The notes under the pieces are model-generated. The model was given only the letters and a program-made list of their open reading frames with translations, was not told where the DNA came from and did no database searches. A program made the translations under genes and the position numbers. Source: Planctomycetota bacterium (lineage in GTDB: Bacteria > Planctomycetota > UBA1135 > GCA-002686595). Taken from it: a stretch of DNA of 64,000 bases. This document shows positions 50,796 to 59,533 of the stretch, piece by piece. Location of the stretch: assembly GCA_016220085.1 (NCBI GenBank), contig JACRIN010000051.1, positions 62,001-126,000 of the forward strand, in the 5' to 3' direction. Each line of letters starts with the position of its first letter. Position 1 is the stretch's first letter.

Positions 50796-52409
50796 CTAAC
50801 CGAGCTTCGTCGCGATCCGCGCCGCGTTCGCCATCAGCGTGAACGTCAGGTTCTTCGCCGGGAGGAACGGGAACGTCGCGCCGTCGGCGATCCAGAGGTT
50901 CGAGAAGTCGTGGCTCCGGCAATCGCGGTCGACCGTCAGCGGCGCGCGCTTCGTCGACATCGGCAGCGTGCCCGAGTAATGCACGCTCGCCCCCATCGGG
51001 CGCACGTGCGCCATCCCCGGCGGCACGAAGCAGCCGAGTTGCCACAACGCGCGCTTGATCCTCGCGAGCGCACGCTTGCGGTCGGCGGGCTCGCTGGGCG
51101 CGGGCTCGTAGCGCGCGACGAGCTTCGTGCGCTCGCCGTCGCCGGTCGCGAGCTCGAGCCAGCTCTCCTCGCGCCGCGTGTCGTGCAGGTTGACGTTGAC
51201 GATCCCGAGCGCGCCGTGGACGTTCTTCGAGAACCACGTCGCCGTCGCGAGGTCGAGCGGCGCCGACAGCGCGATCGGATGGATCAACGCCGTCTTCAGC
51301 GTCGTCACGAGCCCGTGCACGTACTCCTTCGGTCGCGCGCCGGCGAGTCCGAACGCGAGCTGGTGGTACTGATACGTGTCGGGATCCCACCGCGCGCCGA
51401 GCAGCTTCAAGTTCGCGAACGGCACCAGCGTCTGACGGTTGTCCATCAGGCCGACGAGCCGCACGCGCTCGCCCTTCGCGCGCCAGAGCGAGTCGAGCAC
51501 GATCTTCGAGGTCGGCAGCGTGCCGGCGGCGAGCACGAGGCGCTCGACGTCGAGCTCTTCGCTGCGCCGCGTCGCGAGATCGACGACCGCGAGCGCGCGC
51601 ACCTTGCCGCTTTCGAAGCGGAAGTGCGTCACGAAGCGTCGATCGAGGTACGTGAAGCCCGGTCGGCCGAGCAGACGCTCCAACGTCATCGCAGGCGTGT
51701 AGAGCGACTCGCGCGGACACGTCCACAGACACCGACCGAGATAGTCGCAGCCCTTGCGTCCGTCGCGATCCTCGCGCAGCACCGCCGCGCGCGACCGGCC
51801 GAAGAACGCGCCGTCGGCGTTCATGCGCTCGCGGACCTTCGCGTAGCGCTCGAGCAGCAGCGCTGCGTGTCGATCGAGGTCGAGCGGCGCGTCGAGGTGT
51901 CTGTGCACCGGCATGAAGCGCGCGAGGTCGTCGTCGGCTCCGACGATGCCGATGCGGCGCGCGATCTCGTCGTAGAACGGCCCGAGCTCGTCGTAGCGGA
52001 ACGGAAAGTCCTCGAGCTCGTCGTCGTTGAACGGGAACGAGCCGCCGGTCCACGCTTCGGCGAGCCCGCCGCGCGCGAACGACGCCAGCGGCTCGAAGCC
52101 CTGCGCCTCGACGGCGTAGTCGTCGACGCCCTCGAAGATGTACTCCTTGTGCGGCGGGAAGCCGTAGTACTCGCCCTTCTTGCCAGGGAAGAGCACGCTC
52201 TCGAACCGCGAGCCCAGGAAGTAGCGCCACGGATCGTCGAGCTTCGCCTTGAGCTTTGCGAACGAGTCGTCGGGGCGCACCGGCGCGGGCCGCGGACGGC
52301 CGACGTCGACCATCGTCACGCGAAGCCCGCGGTCGAGCGCCGTCTGCACGAAGTGCACCGCGCTCGCGCCGGAGCCGACGATCGTGACGTCGCTCGCGCC
52401 GGCGCTCAT
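50796..52409 (-). CDS. GMC-family FAD-dependent oxidoreductase
   Basis: A 537-residue flavoprotein. The FAD-binding Rossmann motif VTIVGSGASAVHFV is at the start, with the second strand VTMVDVG about 25 residues on. RLVLAAGTLPTSKIVLDSL is the second conserved part, and HYSGTLPMS followed by LWIADGATFPFLPAKNLTFT near the end contains the His and Asn typical of GMC C-termini. The group oxidises alcohols, sterols or sugars. ATG 52409 overlaps the preceding small membrane protein stop (ATGA), so it is coupled to it. An oxidised substrate cannot be predicted from sequence alone. Confidence 0.85.
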   Translation of the reverse strand: MSAGASDVTIVGSGASAVHFVQTALDRGLRVTMVDVGRPRPAPVRPDDSFAKLKAKLDDPWRYFLGSRFESVLFPGKKGEYYGFPPHKEYIFEGVDDYAVEAQGFEPLASFARGGLAEAWTGGSFPFNDDELEDFPFRYDELGPFYDEIARRIGIVGADDDLARFMPVHRHLDAPLDLDRHAALLLERYAKVRERMNADGAFFGRSRAAVLREDRDGRKGCDYLGRCLWTCPRESLYTPAMTLERLLGRPGFTYLDRRFVTHFRFESGKVRALAVVDLATRRSEELDVERLVLAAGTLPTSKIVLDSLWRAKGERVRLVGLMDNRQTLVPFANLKLLGARWDPDTYQYHQLAFGLAGARPKEYVHGLVTTLKTALIHPIALSAPLDLATATWFSKNVHGALGIVNVNLHDTRREESWLELATGDGERTKLVARYEPAPSEPADRKRALARIKRALWQLGCFVPPGMAHVRPMGASVHYSGTLPMSTKRAPLTVDRDCRSHDFSNLWIADGATFPFLPAKNLTFTLMANAARIATKLG

Positions 52410-52840
52410 CGACCGCCTCCGAGCGCGCACAGCGCGCGCAACGGCAGGAAGACCAACAATCCGAGCAACGCGAGCAGCGCGAACACCGCCAAGCGCAGCG
52501 CGGTCTCGACGACGAACGCGGCCGGGCCGCTGACCGTCGGCGCGTCGACGCGGCCGACGGTGTCGGCGTGCGTCTCGAGCAGCGCGAGCACGAGCACGAG
52601 CTTGCGCCGCAGCAGTCCGCCGTTGCGAAAAAGTCGCGCGTGCGCGTCGGCGAGCCGCGTCGAGAACGTCCCGAGGCGCGCGAAAGCGACCAACGCGCGA
52701 TCGAAGCGCGTGTTCGCGCCGTCGACGGCGACGACGCCGAGCTCGTGCGCCTCGCGGTACTTCGCTCGCACGCGCTCGCCGCACTCGACGCCCGCGAGGT
52801 AGCGGCAGAACGTGTCGCACTCGCGCTCGAGGCTGGTCAT
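52406..52840 (-). CDS. Small membrane protein within a coupled operon
   Basis: A 144-residue protein starting at ATG 52840 (MTSLERECDTFCRYLAG) and ending in one or two hydrophobic helices (FVVETALRLAVFALLALLGL and the adjoining LLVFLPLRALCAL). It overlaps the SDR stop upstream and the GMC start downstream, each by four bases. The N-terminal half is helical with Arg and Ala. I do not recognise a family. Its placement between an SDR and a GMC oxidoreductase suggests it anchors or helps one of them. Confidence 0.68.
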   Translation of the reverse strand: MTSLERECDTFCRYLAGVECGERVRAKYREAHELGVVAVDGANTRFDRALVAFARLGTFSTRLADAHARLFRNGGLLRRKLVLVLALLETHADTVGRVDAPTVSGPAAFVVETALRLAVFALLALLGLLVFLPLRALCALGGGR

Positions 52841-53799
52841 CGGCGCGTTCCGTCGGCGCCCAGGGCGTTTGCCGCAGCGGTCGTCAAGTCGGCGACCAGC
52901 GCGTCGAGGCCCTTCAGCGTCGCCGTGCGCGCGCTCCAGAGCTCGTTCGGCTTCGCGAGCGAGTCGTACGCGAACGCGTAGAGCTGTCCGGCGGTCAGCG
53001 GCATCACCGGACGCGCGAACGGCTCGATCAGCGCGGTGCCGCCGAGCGCGAGGCCGAGCGGGAGCTCGACGAACTTCGGTTCGCCGCCGCGGATTCGCGT
53101 GTGGAGGCGCCCGAGGAGCTCGCGGAACGTCACGACGTCGGGTCCGCCGAACTCGAACGTCGCGCGGCCGAGCTTCGGCAGCGCGAGCACGTCGCCGAGC
53201 AGCTTCGCGAGATCGTCGACGTCGATCGGCTGCACGCGCACGCGCCCGTCGCCGAAGATCAGCACGCGCCCGCCGCCCGCGAGCTTCTTCAGCGCCTCCC
53301 CCGCCGGCGCGCCGCGGCCGAGCACGATCGTCGGCCGCACGATCGCCCAGTCGAGCTTCGACGCGCGCACCGCCGACTCCGCGGACTCCTTCGAGCGCGC
53401 GTACGCGTAACGGCGCTTCTCGGGGTAGTTGACCGCGATCGTGCTGACGTGGACGAAGCGCGCGACGCCGGCGCGGCTCGCGGCGTCGACCAACGCGCGC
53501 GTCGTCGCGACGTTGTCGCGCTCGAACGCCGCGGGACTCGCTTTGCCGGTGCGCGCGGCGAGGTGGACGAGCGCGGTCGCGCCGTCGAGCGCTTTCGCGT
53601 AGCTCTCCGGCCGCTCGAGGTCGCATACGACGACCGTCGCGCGCGCGGAATCGAGACCGAGCTCGCTCGCGTCGATCGGACGGCGCGCGAGCAACACGAG
53701 CTCGTTGGACGGCTCGCGCGCGAGCTCGGCGACGAAGCGGCGACCGACGAAGCCGGTCGCTCCGGTGACGACGAGGCGTTGCGAGGCGCGAGGCTGCAT
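52837..53799 (-). CDS. NAD(P)-dependent SDR, complex-I NDUFA9-like
   Basis: A 320-residue atypical/extended SDR. LVVTGATGFVGRRFVAELAR gives the cofactor loop, VHVSTIAVNYPEKRRYAYAR the active-site Ser region, and YARSKESAE the YxxxK pair. A further IVRPTIVLGRGAPAG segment is common in this class. ATG 53799 lies 39 bases after the stop of the phosphoesterase-like gene. Coupled to the small membrane protein and the GMC oxidoreductase, it probably works on a hydrophobic substrate (inference). Confidence 0.86.
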   Translation of the reverse strand: MQPRASQRLVVTGATGFVGRRFVAELAREPSNELVLLARRPIDASELGLDSARATVVVCDLERPESYAKALDGATALVHLAARTGKASPAAFERDNVATTRALVDAASRAGVARFVHVSTIAVNYPEKRRYAYARSKESAESAVRASKLDWAIVRPTIVLGRGAPAGEALKKLAGGGRVLIFGDGRVRVQPIDVDDLAKLLGDVLALPKLGRATFEFGGPDVVTFRELLGRLHTRIRGGEPKFVELPLGLALGGTALIEPFARPVMPLTAGQLYAFAYDSLAKPNELWSARTATLKGLDALVADLTTAAANALGADGTRR

Positions 53800-53837
53800 C
53801 TCGGATGATCTAGCGGTTGCGGGAGCGCCGTGCCAGC

Positions 53838-54965
53838 TCATTGCCGAGCCGCGAGCTCGGGCTCGCCGCCTTCGAGCAACAGGAGATCGATCTCCGGCGG
53901 ACAGAAGAAGCGGATGCGCGGCGCGTGATGGCCTTCCATGCCGATGCCGGGGCTGACGTGGAGCCAGTGATCGCCGAAGCGGTGCAACCCGCGCGCGAAC
54001 TTCCGCGGGAGCTCGGAGAGCGTCATCGGCGGACCGAAACCCGGGATGCGGATCTGTCCGCCGTGCGTGTGACCGGCGAGGTGCAGGTCGACGCCGCGTC
54101 CGTCGAGTTCGAGCGAGAGATCGGGCACGTGGCTCAGGAAGACGCGCAGCTCGCCGCTCGCGCGCGGCTCGGCGAGCGGAGCGAAGTCCGGATTCGCCGT
54201 GCGCACGCCGTAGAGCGCGAGCGTGCGTCCGTCGCCGAGGTCGAAGCGCGTCCACTCGTTGCGCAAGTAGCGCACGTCGAGGCCGGCGAACAGGCGCTCG
54301 CGATCCTGCTCGCGCTCGGCGTGGCCGTCGACGACGACGATGCCGAGCCTCGCGTGCAGGCTCGCGAAGAACTCGCGGGCGGCGCCGAGCGCGGGCTCGA
54401 CGTCCCAGAACGGCCCGGAGATGAAGTCTCCGGTGACGACGATCAAGTCGGGCTCGAGCGCGTCGATCGAGAGCGCGGCGAGCCGTTGACGCTCGTTCGG
54501 ACCGACCGTCTGCAGGTCGGAGACGTGCACGACACGCAGCGCGGGCGAGCCCGGCGGCCACGCATCGAGCGCGAGACGCCGCTCGACGATCTGCATCCGA
54601 TTCGGCTCGACGAAGAGCGCGTACGCGCCGCCTAGCGTGCACAGCACGAGCACCGCGGCGAGCGGTCGCTCGACGCGCCGGGCCTTCGCCATCGCGAGCC
54701 ACGCGCTCGCCGGCAACCACAGCATCGCCGCGTAGTAGTCGAACGCGATCACCGTGAACCGATAGGTCGAGTGCGGCTCGTGGAAGGTCGTGAGGAGCGC
54801 GATCGCGAGCCCGGAAACCACCGCCAGGACGCCCGCGACGAACGCGGTCCGGCGGGTCGCGGAAGCGCGCAGACTCGCGCTGCGTCCCGCGACGCTCCAG
54901 AGCGCCGCGACGATCCCGAAGCTGAGCCCCAAGTACAGGGTCTGGAGCCAGAGGTACGGGGTCAT
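53838..54965 (-). CDS. Membrane-anchored calcineurin-type metallophosphoesterase with altered metal motifs
   Basis: A 375-residue protein. About four N-terminal helices occupy residues 1 to 120 (TPYLWLQTLYLGLSFGIVAA, then FVAGVLAVVSGLAIALL). The phosphoesterase fold follows. Motif 1, normally DxH, reads HVSDLQTV (Asp150, Gln152); motif 2 is VVTGDFISG; motif 3, normally GNHD/E, reads VVDGHAE (Asp213, Gly214, His215); motif 4 GHTHGGQI is intact, as is LSHVPDL. Two metal-binding positions are thus changed. Start ATG 54965 is 82 bases from the start of the divergent sulfatase-fold gene. Close relatives remove UDP or hydrolyse phospholipid phosphate. Confidence 0.78.
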   Translation of the reverse strand: MTPYLWLQTLYLGLSFGIVAALWSVAGRSASLRASATRRTAFVAGVLAVVSGLAIALLTTFHEPHSTYRFTVIAFDYYAAMLWLPASAWLAMAKARRVERPLAAVLVLCTLGGAYALFVEPNRMQIVERRLALDAWPPGSPALRVVHVSDLQTVGPNERQRLAALSIDALEPDLIVVTGDFISGPFWDVEPALGAAREFFASLHARLGIVVVDGHAEREQDRERLFAGLDVRYLRNEWTRFDLGDGRTLALYGVRTANPDFAPLAEPRASGELRVFLSHVPDLSLELDGRGVDLHLAGHTHGGQIRIPGFGPPMTLSELPRKFARGLHRFGDHWLHVSPGIGMEGHHAPRIRFFCPPEIDLLLLEGGEPELAARQ

Positions 54966-55047
54966 CCGCGCATTGTGCCGACAAGCGCGTCGTCGCGCGC
55001 GGCGTGGAGCTCGGTATCGGCAACCGCTACGATGCGACTCGCCTCCG

Positions 55048-57054
55048 ATGAGTTCGTCCGACAGCGTCAGCCCCGATCGAGAACCGCGCGTCGGCCTAGA
55101 CCCGCTCGTCAGCCGGGAACCGATCCTCGGCACGTTCGTCGGCGCCGCGGCGCTCGCGTTTCCGCTCGGCGCGCTGCTCGGCGCGGCGGAAGCGGCGAAG
55201 TTGATCGCGCAAGGTCACGCGCGCTACGCGAGCGACGGGCTCGGCGCGGTCGCGCTCGCGAGCGCGAGCTCCGCGGTGATCGCGCTCGTGCTCTCGACCC
55301 CGTGCGCGCTGGTCGCGCGGAGCCTCTGGGGTCGCGCCGCTCCGCGCGTCGCCGCGCCTTCGGCGTGCGCCGGGCTCGGCGCGGCGCTCGGAGTCGCGGC
55401 ATTCCTCGCGAGCGACTTGATCGGGCTCTCGCTGATCGTTCCGGTCGCGCTCGCCGCGACGTGCTGCGTCGTGCTCGTGCGCGAGCTGCTCGGGTGGTGG
55501 CCGCTCGTCACGCGCGCGCCGCTCTGGTCGGCGATCGCCGCCGGCGTGGTGCTCGGCACGAGCGTGCTCGCGTGGCGTCTGCCGTCGGGGCGCGCGGAAG
55601 GTCCGGCGGCGAACGGCAAGCCGAACGTCGTGCTGCTCTCGATCGACACGTTGCGCGCGGATCGGCTCGGCTGCTACGGCGGCCCGGTCGAAACGCCGTC
55701 GCTCGACGCGCTCGCGCGCGACGGCGTGCTCTTCGAGCAATCGATCAGCCAAGCGAACATCACCGGGCCGTCGCACACGTCGATGCTGACCGGGCTCTAT
55801 CCGGCGGAGCACGGCGTGCTCGCGAACGCGCAGCCGATCCCGCACCGCACGCGCACGTGGGTCGAGGAGCTCGGCGCGCAAGGCTACGAGACCGCCGGAT
55901 TCGTGTCGGGCTTCACGTTGGTCGACGCGGCGAGCGGGCTCGCGGAACGCTTCGACCACTACGACGATCACCTGCTCGTGTGGCGCTGGATGCCCGAGGT
56001 CTGCACGCGCTTGCGGCTGGTCAAGGACGTGATCCGTTGGCTGAACGTGCGCAACGCGCGCCCCGAGCGACCGCAGCGCCCCGATCGGCCGGCCGGCGAA
56101 ACGATCGACGCGGTCGAGGCGTGGCTCACCGAGCGCGCGAAGGTGCGCCGCCCCTACGCGCTCTTCGTGCACTTCTACGACCCGCACGTGCCGTACCACC
56201 CGCCCGCGCCGTTCGATCGCAAGTACGACGCCGTGTGGAAGGACGAGCCGTTCGTCGATTGGTACGCGCTCGAGACAGCGCAACGCGCGGCGTGGGTGCG
56301 CGACCCGACGAAGCTCGCGCACATGCTCGCGCTCCACCACGGCGAGATCTCGTACGCGGATCAGCAAGCGGGGCGGCTGATCGAGCTCCTGCGCGCGCGC
56401 GGCGACTTCGACGACACGTTGATCGTCGTCACCAGCGACCACGGCGAGGAACTCGGCGAGCACCAGGTGTTCTTCGACCACGGCGCGACGTTGTACGACA
56501 CCGAGCTGCACGTGCCGCTGATCGTGAAATGGCCGAAGGAGCTCGGCTTCCCAGGCGGGACGCGCGTCGCGAGCCAGGTGCGCACGCTCGACATCGCGCC
56601 GACGGTGTACGAAGCGGCCGGGCTGCAACCGAGCTACACGCTGAGCGGCGCGAGCCTCACCGAACTCGTCGGGCCCGCCGCCGGAACGACGCCCGCGGAT
56701 CGGCCCGCGTACTCGTTCTCGGACCTGCCCGGCAACATGTCGAGCTACGACCTCGACGCGCGCGCGATCGCGTTGCGCCAGGCCGGGCGCAAGTTGATCT
56801 GGAACTCCGAGCTGTGGCTCGATTGCGAGCGCGTGCCCGAGCGCTGGCAGCTCTTCGACCTCGCGCGCGACTCGGCGGAGACCCGCGACCTGCTCGCGCC
56901 CGAGCGCGCACCAAAGTCCGCGGCCGAAGACGAGCACGTCGGCAAGATGCGCGAGGCGCTCTTGTACTGGATCGAGCTCTCGGCCGACCAAGCCGGGCCG
57001 CGCGAGCTCTCCGAGGAAGCTCGCGAGGGCCTGCGCTCGACCGGCTACTTCTGA
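55048..57054 (+). CDS. Membrane sulfatase-fold protein with Thr nucleophile (LtaS/phosphoglycerol transferase-like)
   Basis: A 668-residue protein. Residues 30 to 180 form about five helices. The alkaline phosphatase/sulfatase fold follows, with metal Asp200 in LLSIDTLRADRLG and VTSDHGEELGEH (Asp464, His465). At the nucleophile, where sulfatases have Cys or Ser in CxPSR, it has NITGPSHTSMLTGL with Thr239 and His in place of Arg. Thr is the nucleophile in LtaS and phosphoethanolamine transferases, so a phospho-group transfer is more likely than sulfate release. It is better called sulfatase-fold than sulfatase. Start ATG 55048 is just before the first helix. It is divergent from the phosphoesterase-like gene. 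Confidence 0.84.
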   Translation: MSSSDSVSPDREPRVGLDPLVSREPILGTFVGAAALAFPLGALLGAAEAAKLIAQGHARYASDGLGAVALASASSAVIALVLSTPCALVARSLWGRAAPRVAAPSACAGLGAALGVAAFLASDLIGLSLIVPVALAATCCVVLVRELLGWWPLVTRAPLWSAIAAGVVLGTSVLAWRLPSGRAEGPAANGKPNVVLLSIDTLRADRLGCYGGPVETPSLDALARDGVLFEQSISQANITGPSHTSMLTGLYPAEHGVLANAQPIPHRTRTWVEELGAQGYETAGFVSGFTLVDAASGLAERFDHYDDHLLVWRWMPEVCTRLRLVKDVIRWLNVRNARPERPQRPDRPAGETIDAVEAWLTERAKVRRPYALFVHFYDPHVPYHPPAPFDRKYDAVWKDEPFVDWYALETAQRAAWVRDPTKLAHMLALHHGEISYADQQAGRLIELLRARGDFDDTLIVVTSDHGEELGEHQVFFDHGATLYDTELHVPLIVKWPKELGFPGGTRVASQVRTLDIAPTVYEAAGLQPSYTLSGASLTELVGPAAGTTPADRPAYSFSDLPGNMSSYDLDARAIALRQAGRKLIWNSELWLDCERVPERWQLFDLARDSAETRDLLAPERAPKSAAEDEHVGKMREALLYWIELSADQAGPRELSEEAREGLRSTGYF

Positions 57055-57056
57055 GC

Positions 57057-57098
57057 GCGCGTGCGGGGACTCGCACGTGCGCAGAACGCGGGGCGCCG
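57057..57098 (+). terminator. Hairpin candidate after the sulfatase-fold gene
   Basis: GCGC-GTGC and GCAC-GTGCGC pair around an 8-base loop with a two-base bulge at 57057-57082, and a self-complementary GGCGCCGGCGCC follows. They begin two bases after the stop codon. No T-tract. Confidence 0.35.
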
Positions 57099-57261
57099 GC
57101 GCCGACCCTGAGTATCGAGAGCGAACTCGAGCTGCACGCCTCGATCCCAGCGAGCGTTCCACACGGGCGGCGTCTCCGTCCGCGGTCGCGAAGTGACGCG
57201 CAGCCGTGTCCGTGATCCGTAAGCGGTTGGCCTCGCGACGTTCGCTCGCCACAATCCGGCG

Positions 57262-59439
57262 ATGCGCCACGTTGCTTGCCCGCGTGTCCTGTCCGTCCTG
57301 CTCGTGATCGCCGCCTGCGCCTCCGCGCCCGACAGCAAACGCGAGACGCCGGCCCCGAAGGCGCCGAGCTCCGTCGCTGCCGCGCCGCGCGCCGTCGCCG
57401 CCGCGCGCGCGAGCGACGACGCCGCGGGTTCGTGGAAAGGCGCGATCGAGGTGCCGGGGCAGAAGCTCGAGATCCTGGTCTCGCTCGCGAACAGCGCGGG
57501 CGCGTGGTCGGGCACGATCTCGATCCCCGCGCAGAACGCGAAGGACCTGAAGCTCGTCGACGTCGCGAGCGACGGCTCGAAGGTCGCGTTCCGCATCGAC
57601 GGCGTCCCCGGCGACCCGACGTTCGACGGCACGCTCGCGGACGGCAAGGTCACCGGCGCGTTCACGCAAGGCGGCGCGAGCATGCCGTTCGCGCTCGCGC
57701 GCGCCGCCGATCCGGCGACCGAGGCCGCCGACGCGCTCGCGGGCTTCGACGAGTGGCTCGAAGCGACGCGCGCGGCGTGGAAGTCGCCCGCGGTCGCCAT
57801 CGCGATCGTCCACGGCGGCAAGACGGTCCACGCGACGGCGTGCGGGCTCTCGGACGTCGAAGCGGGCCGCGCGGCGACGCCGGATTCGCTCTTCGCGATC
57901 GGCTCGTCGACCAAGGCGTTCACGACGTTCGTGCTCGGCACGCTCATCGACGAGGGCAAGCTCGCGTGGAACGACCGCGTGCGAAAGCACCTGCCGGAGT
58001 TCCGCGTCGAGGATCCGACGCTCAGCGACCTGCTGATCCTCCGCGATCTCGTCACGCACCGCAGCGGCATGCCCCGTCACGATCTCGCTTGGTACAACTC
58101 GTCCGACACGCGAGCCGAGCTCGTCGCGCGCCTCGCGCACCTGCCGGCGAACGCCGACCTGCGCACCGAGTTCCAGTACAACAACTTGATGTACGCGACC
58201 GCAGGCTACCTGGCCGAGCGCGTGACCGGCACTGCGTGGGAGGAGCTCGTCCGCGAGCGCGTGTTCGCGCCGCTTGCGATGACGCGCAGCAACTTCTCCG
58301 TCCGCGACATGGCCGCCGATCTCGACCACGCCGAGCCGTACGACTTGCGCGACGAGAAGTTGAAGCACATGCCGATGCGCGGGATCGACGCGGTCGGACC
58401 GGCGGGCTCGATCAACTCGTCGGTGAACGAGATGGCGAACTGGGTGAAACTGCATCTCGCGAACGGCGAGTTCGGCGGCCGCACGCTCGCGCAGGCGAGC
58501 ACGCTCGCAGAGCTCCACACCGTCGCGATGCCGACCGGCGGCGTCGATCCGAATTCGCCGGAGACGATCCCGGTCGGGTACGCGCTCGGCTGGTTCGTCG
58601 ACGTGTACCGCGGGCACCTGCGCATCCACCACGGAGGCAACATCGACGGCTACTCGGCGTTGGTCGCGTTCCTGCCCCAGGACGATTGGGGACTGGTGAT
58701 CCTGACCAACCAGAACGCCTCGGCGCTGCCCGGGCTGGTCGCGCAACACGCGTTCGATCGGTTGCTCGGGCTCGAACGGGTCGATTGGAGCGCGAAGGCG
58801 CTCGCCACCCGCGACGCCGCCAAGTCGAAGGTCGAGGAAGGCAAGGCGAAGCGAGACGCCGAACGCAAGACCGGCACGTCGCCGTCCCACGCGCTCGCCG
58901 ACTATGCCGGCGAGTACGAGCACGCGGGCTACGGCATCGTGAAGTCCACGCTCGACGGCGGTGCGTTGAAGATCACCTTCCACGAGTTGACCGCGAAGCT
59001 CGAGCACTGGCACTACGACGTCTTTGCCGCGCGCCCAGACGGCGAGGACACGACGTTCGAGGACCTCAAGCTGCAGTTCACGCTCGGCTTCGACGGCGAA
59101 GTCGACGGCTTGCGCGTCACGGTCGATCCGAACCTGCCGCCGGCGCGTTTCGAGCGCCGAGCGGAGGCCGAGCTCTCCGACCCGGCGTTCCTCGCTCGCT
59201 ACGAAGGCGACTACTCTCTCGACGGCGGCGTGTCGTGCGAAGTCCGAGTGAAGGGCAACGCGCTGACCGTGTTCGTCCCCGGTCAACCGACCTACCCGCT
59301 CAACCCCAAGCGCCGCGGCTGGTTCGACCTGGAAGGCCTAGAGGGCTTCTCGCTGAAGTTCGTCGCGGACGAATCCGGCAAGATCGTCGCCGCAGAGTTC
59401 CACCAGCCGAACGGCGTGTTCGAGGCGAAGCGCAAGTGA
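57262..59439 (+). CDS. Lipoprotein serine hydrolase with class C beta-lactamase fold
   Basis: A 725-residue exported protein. The lipobox (VLLVIAAC, Cys19) is clear, followed by an Ala/Pro linker. Residues 55 to 150 are a beta-rich domain (GSWKGAIEVPGQKLEILVSL). The catalytic domain has SxxK at 215-218 (AIGSSTKAFT), YxN at Tyr306 (EFQYNNLMYATAGYLAE) and a His-Gly-Gly (IHHGGNIDGYSA) in the KTG position. Residues 560 to 725 hold two further beta-rich domains, beginning LADYAGEYEHAGYGI and FLARYEGDYSLDGG. Relatives are D-aminopeptidases, esterases or peptidoglycan enzymes; resistance to antibiotics is not implied. Confidence 0.87.
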   Translation: MRHVACPRVLSVLLVIAACASAPDSKRETPAPKAPSSVAAAPRAVAAARASDDAAGSWKGAIEVPGQKLEILVSLANSAGAWSGTISIPAQNAKDLKLVDVASDGSKVAFRIDGVPGDPTFDGTLADGKVTGAFTQGGASMPFALARAADPATEAADALAGFDEWLEATRAAWKSPAVAIAIVHGGKTVHATACGLSDVEAGRAATPDSLFAIGSSTKAFTTFVLGTLIDEGKLAWNDRVRKHLPEFRVEDPTLSDLLILRDLVTHRSGMPRHDLAWYNSSDTRAELVARLAHLPANADLRTEFQYNNLMYATAGYLAERVTGTAWEELVRERVFAPLAMTRSNFSVRDMAADLDHAEPYDLRDEKLKHMPMRGIDAVGPAGSINSSVNEMANWVKLHLANGEFGGRTLAQASTLAELHTVAMPTGGVDPNSPETIPVGYALGWFVDVYRGHLRIHHGGNIDGYSALVAFLPQDDWGLVILTNQNASALPGLVAQHAFDRLLGLERVDWSAKALATRDAAKSKVEEGKAKRDAERKTGTSPSHALADYAGEYEHAGYGIVKSTLDGGALKITFHELTAKLEHWHYDVFAARPDGEDTTFEDLKLQFTLGFDGEVDGLRVTVDPNLPPARFERRAEAELSDPAFLARYEGDYSLDGGVSCEVRVKGNALTVFVPGQPTYPLNPKRRGWFDLEGLEGFSLKFVADESGKIVAAEFHQPNGVFEAKRK

Positions 59440-59533
59440 GCTGACGGCGAACGACGCGGCGCAGGCCGCAGCGAACGCGAACGCCGGTTCGGCGCGCAAC
59501 GCGGCGCGAGCCGACGGTTAGGATGCGCGGCTC

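Noticed and set aside
55048-57054. Arylsulfatase with formylglycine
   Set aside because: The Cys/Ser-x-Pro-Ser-Arg site is absent; Thr and His replace Cys and Arg.
55096-59286. A 1396-codon open frame on the minus strand
   Set aside because: It runs antisense through the sulfatase-fold and beta-lactamase-fold genes and is an effect of GC-rich third positions. It has no domain, and its composition is Arg/Glu-rich as in other shadow frames.
57262-59439. Beta-lactamase resistance gene
   Set aside because: The fold and catalytic residues are those of the broad serine hydrolase family, with extra domains and a long length; nothing points to antibiotic hydrolysis.
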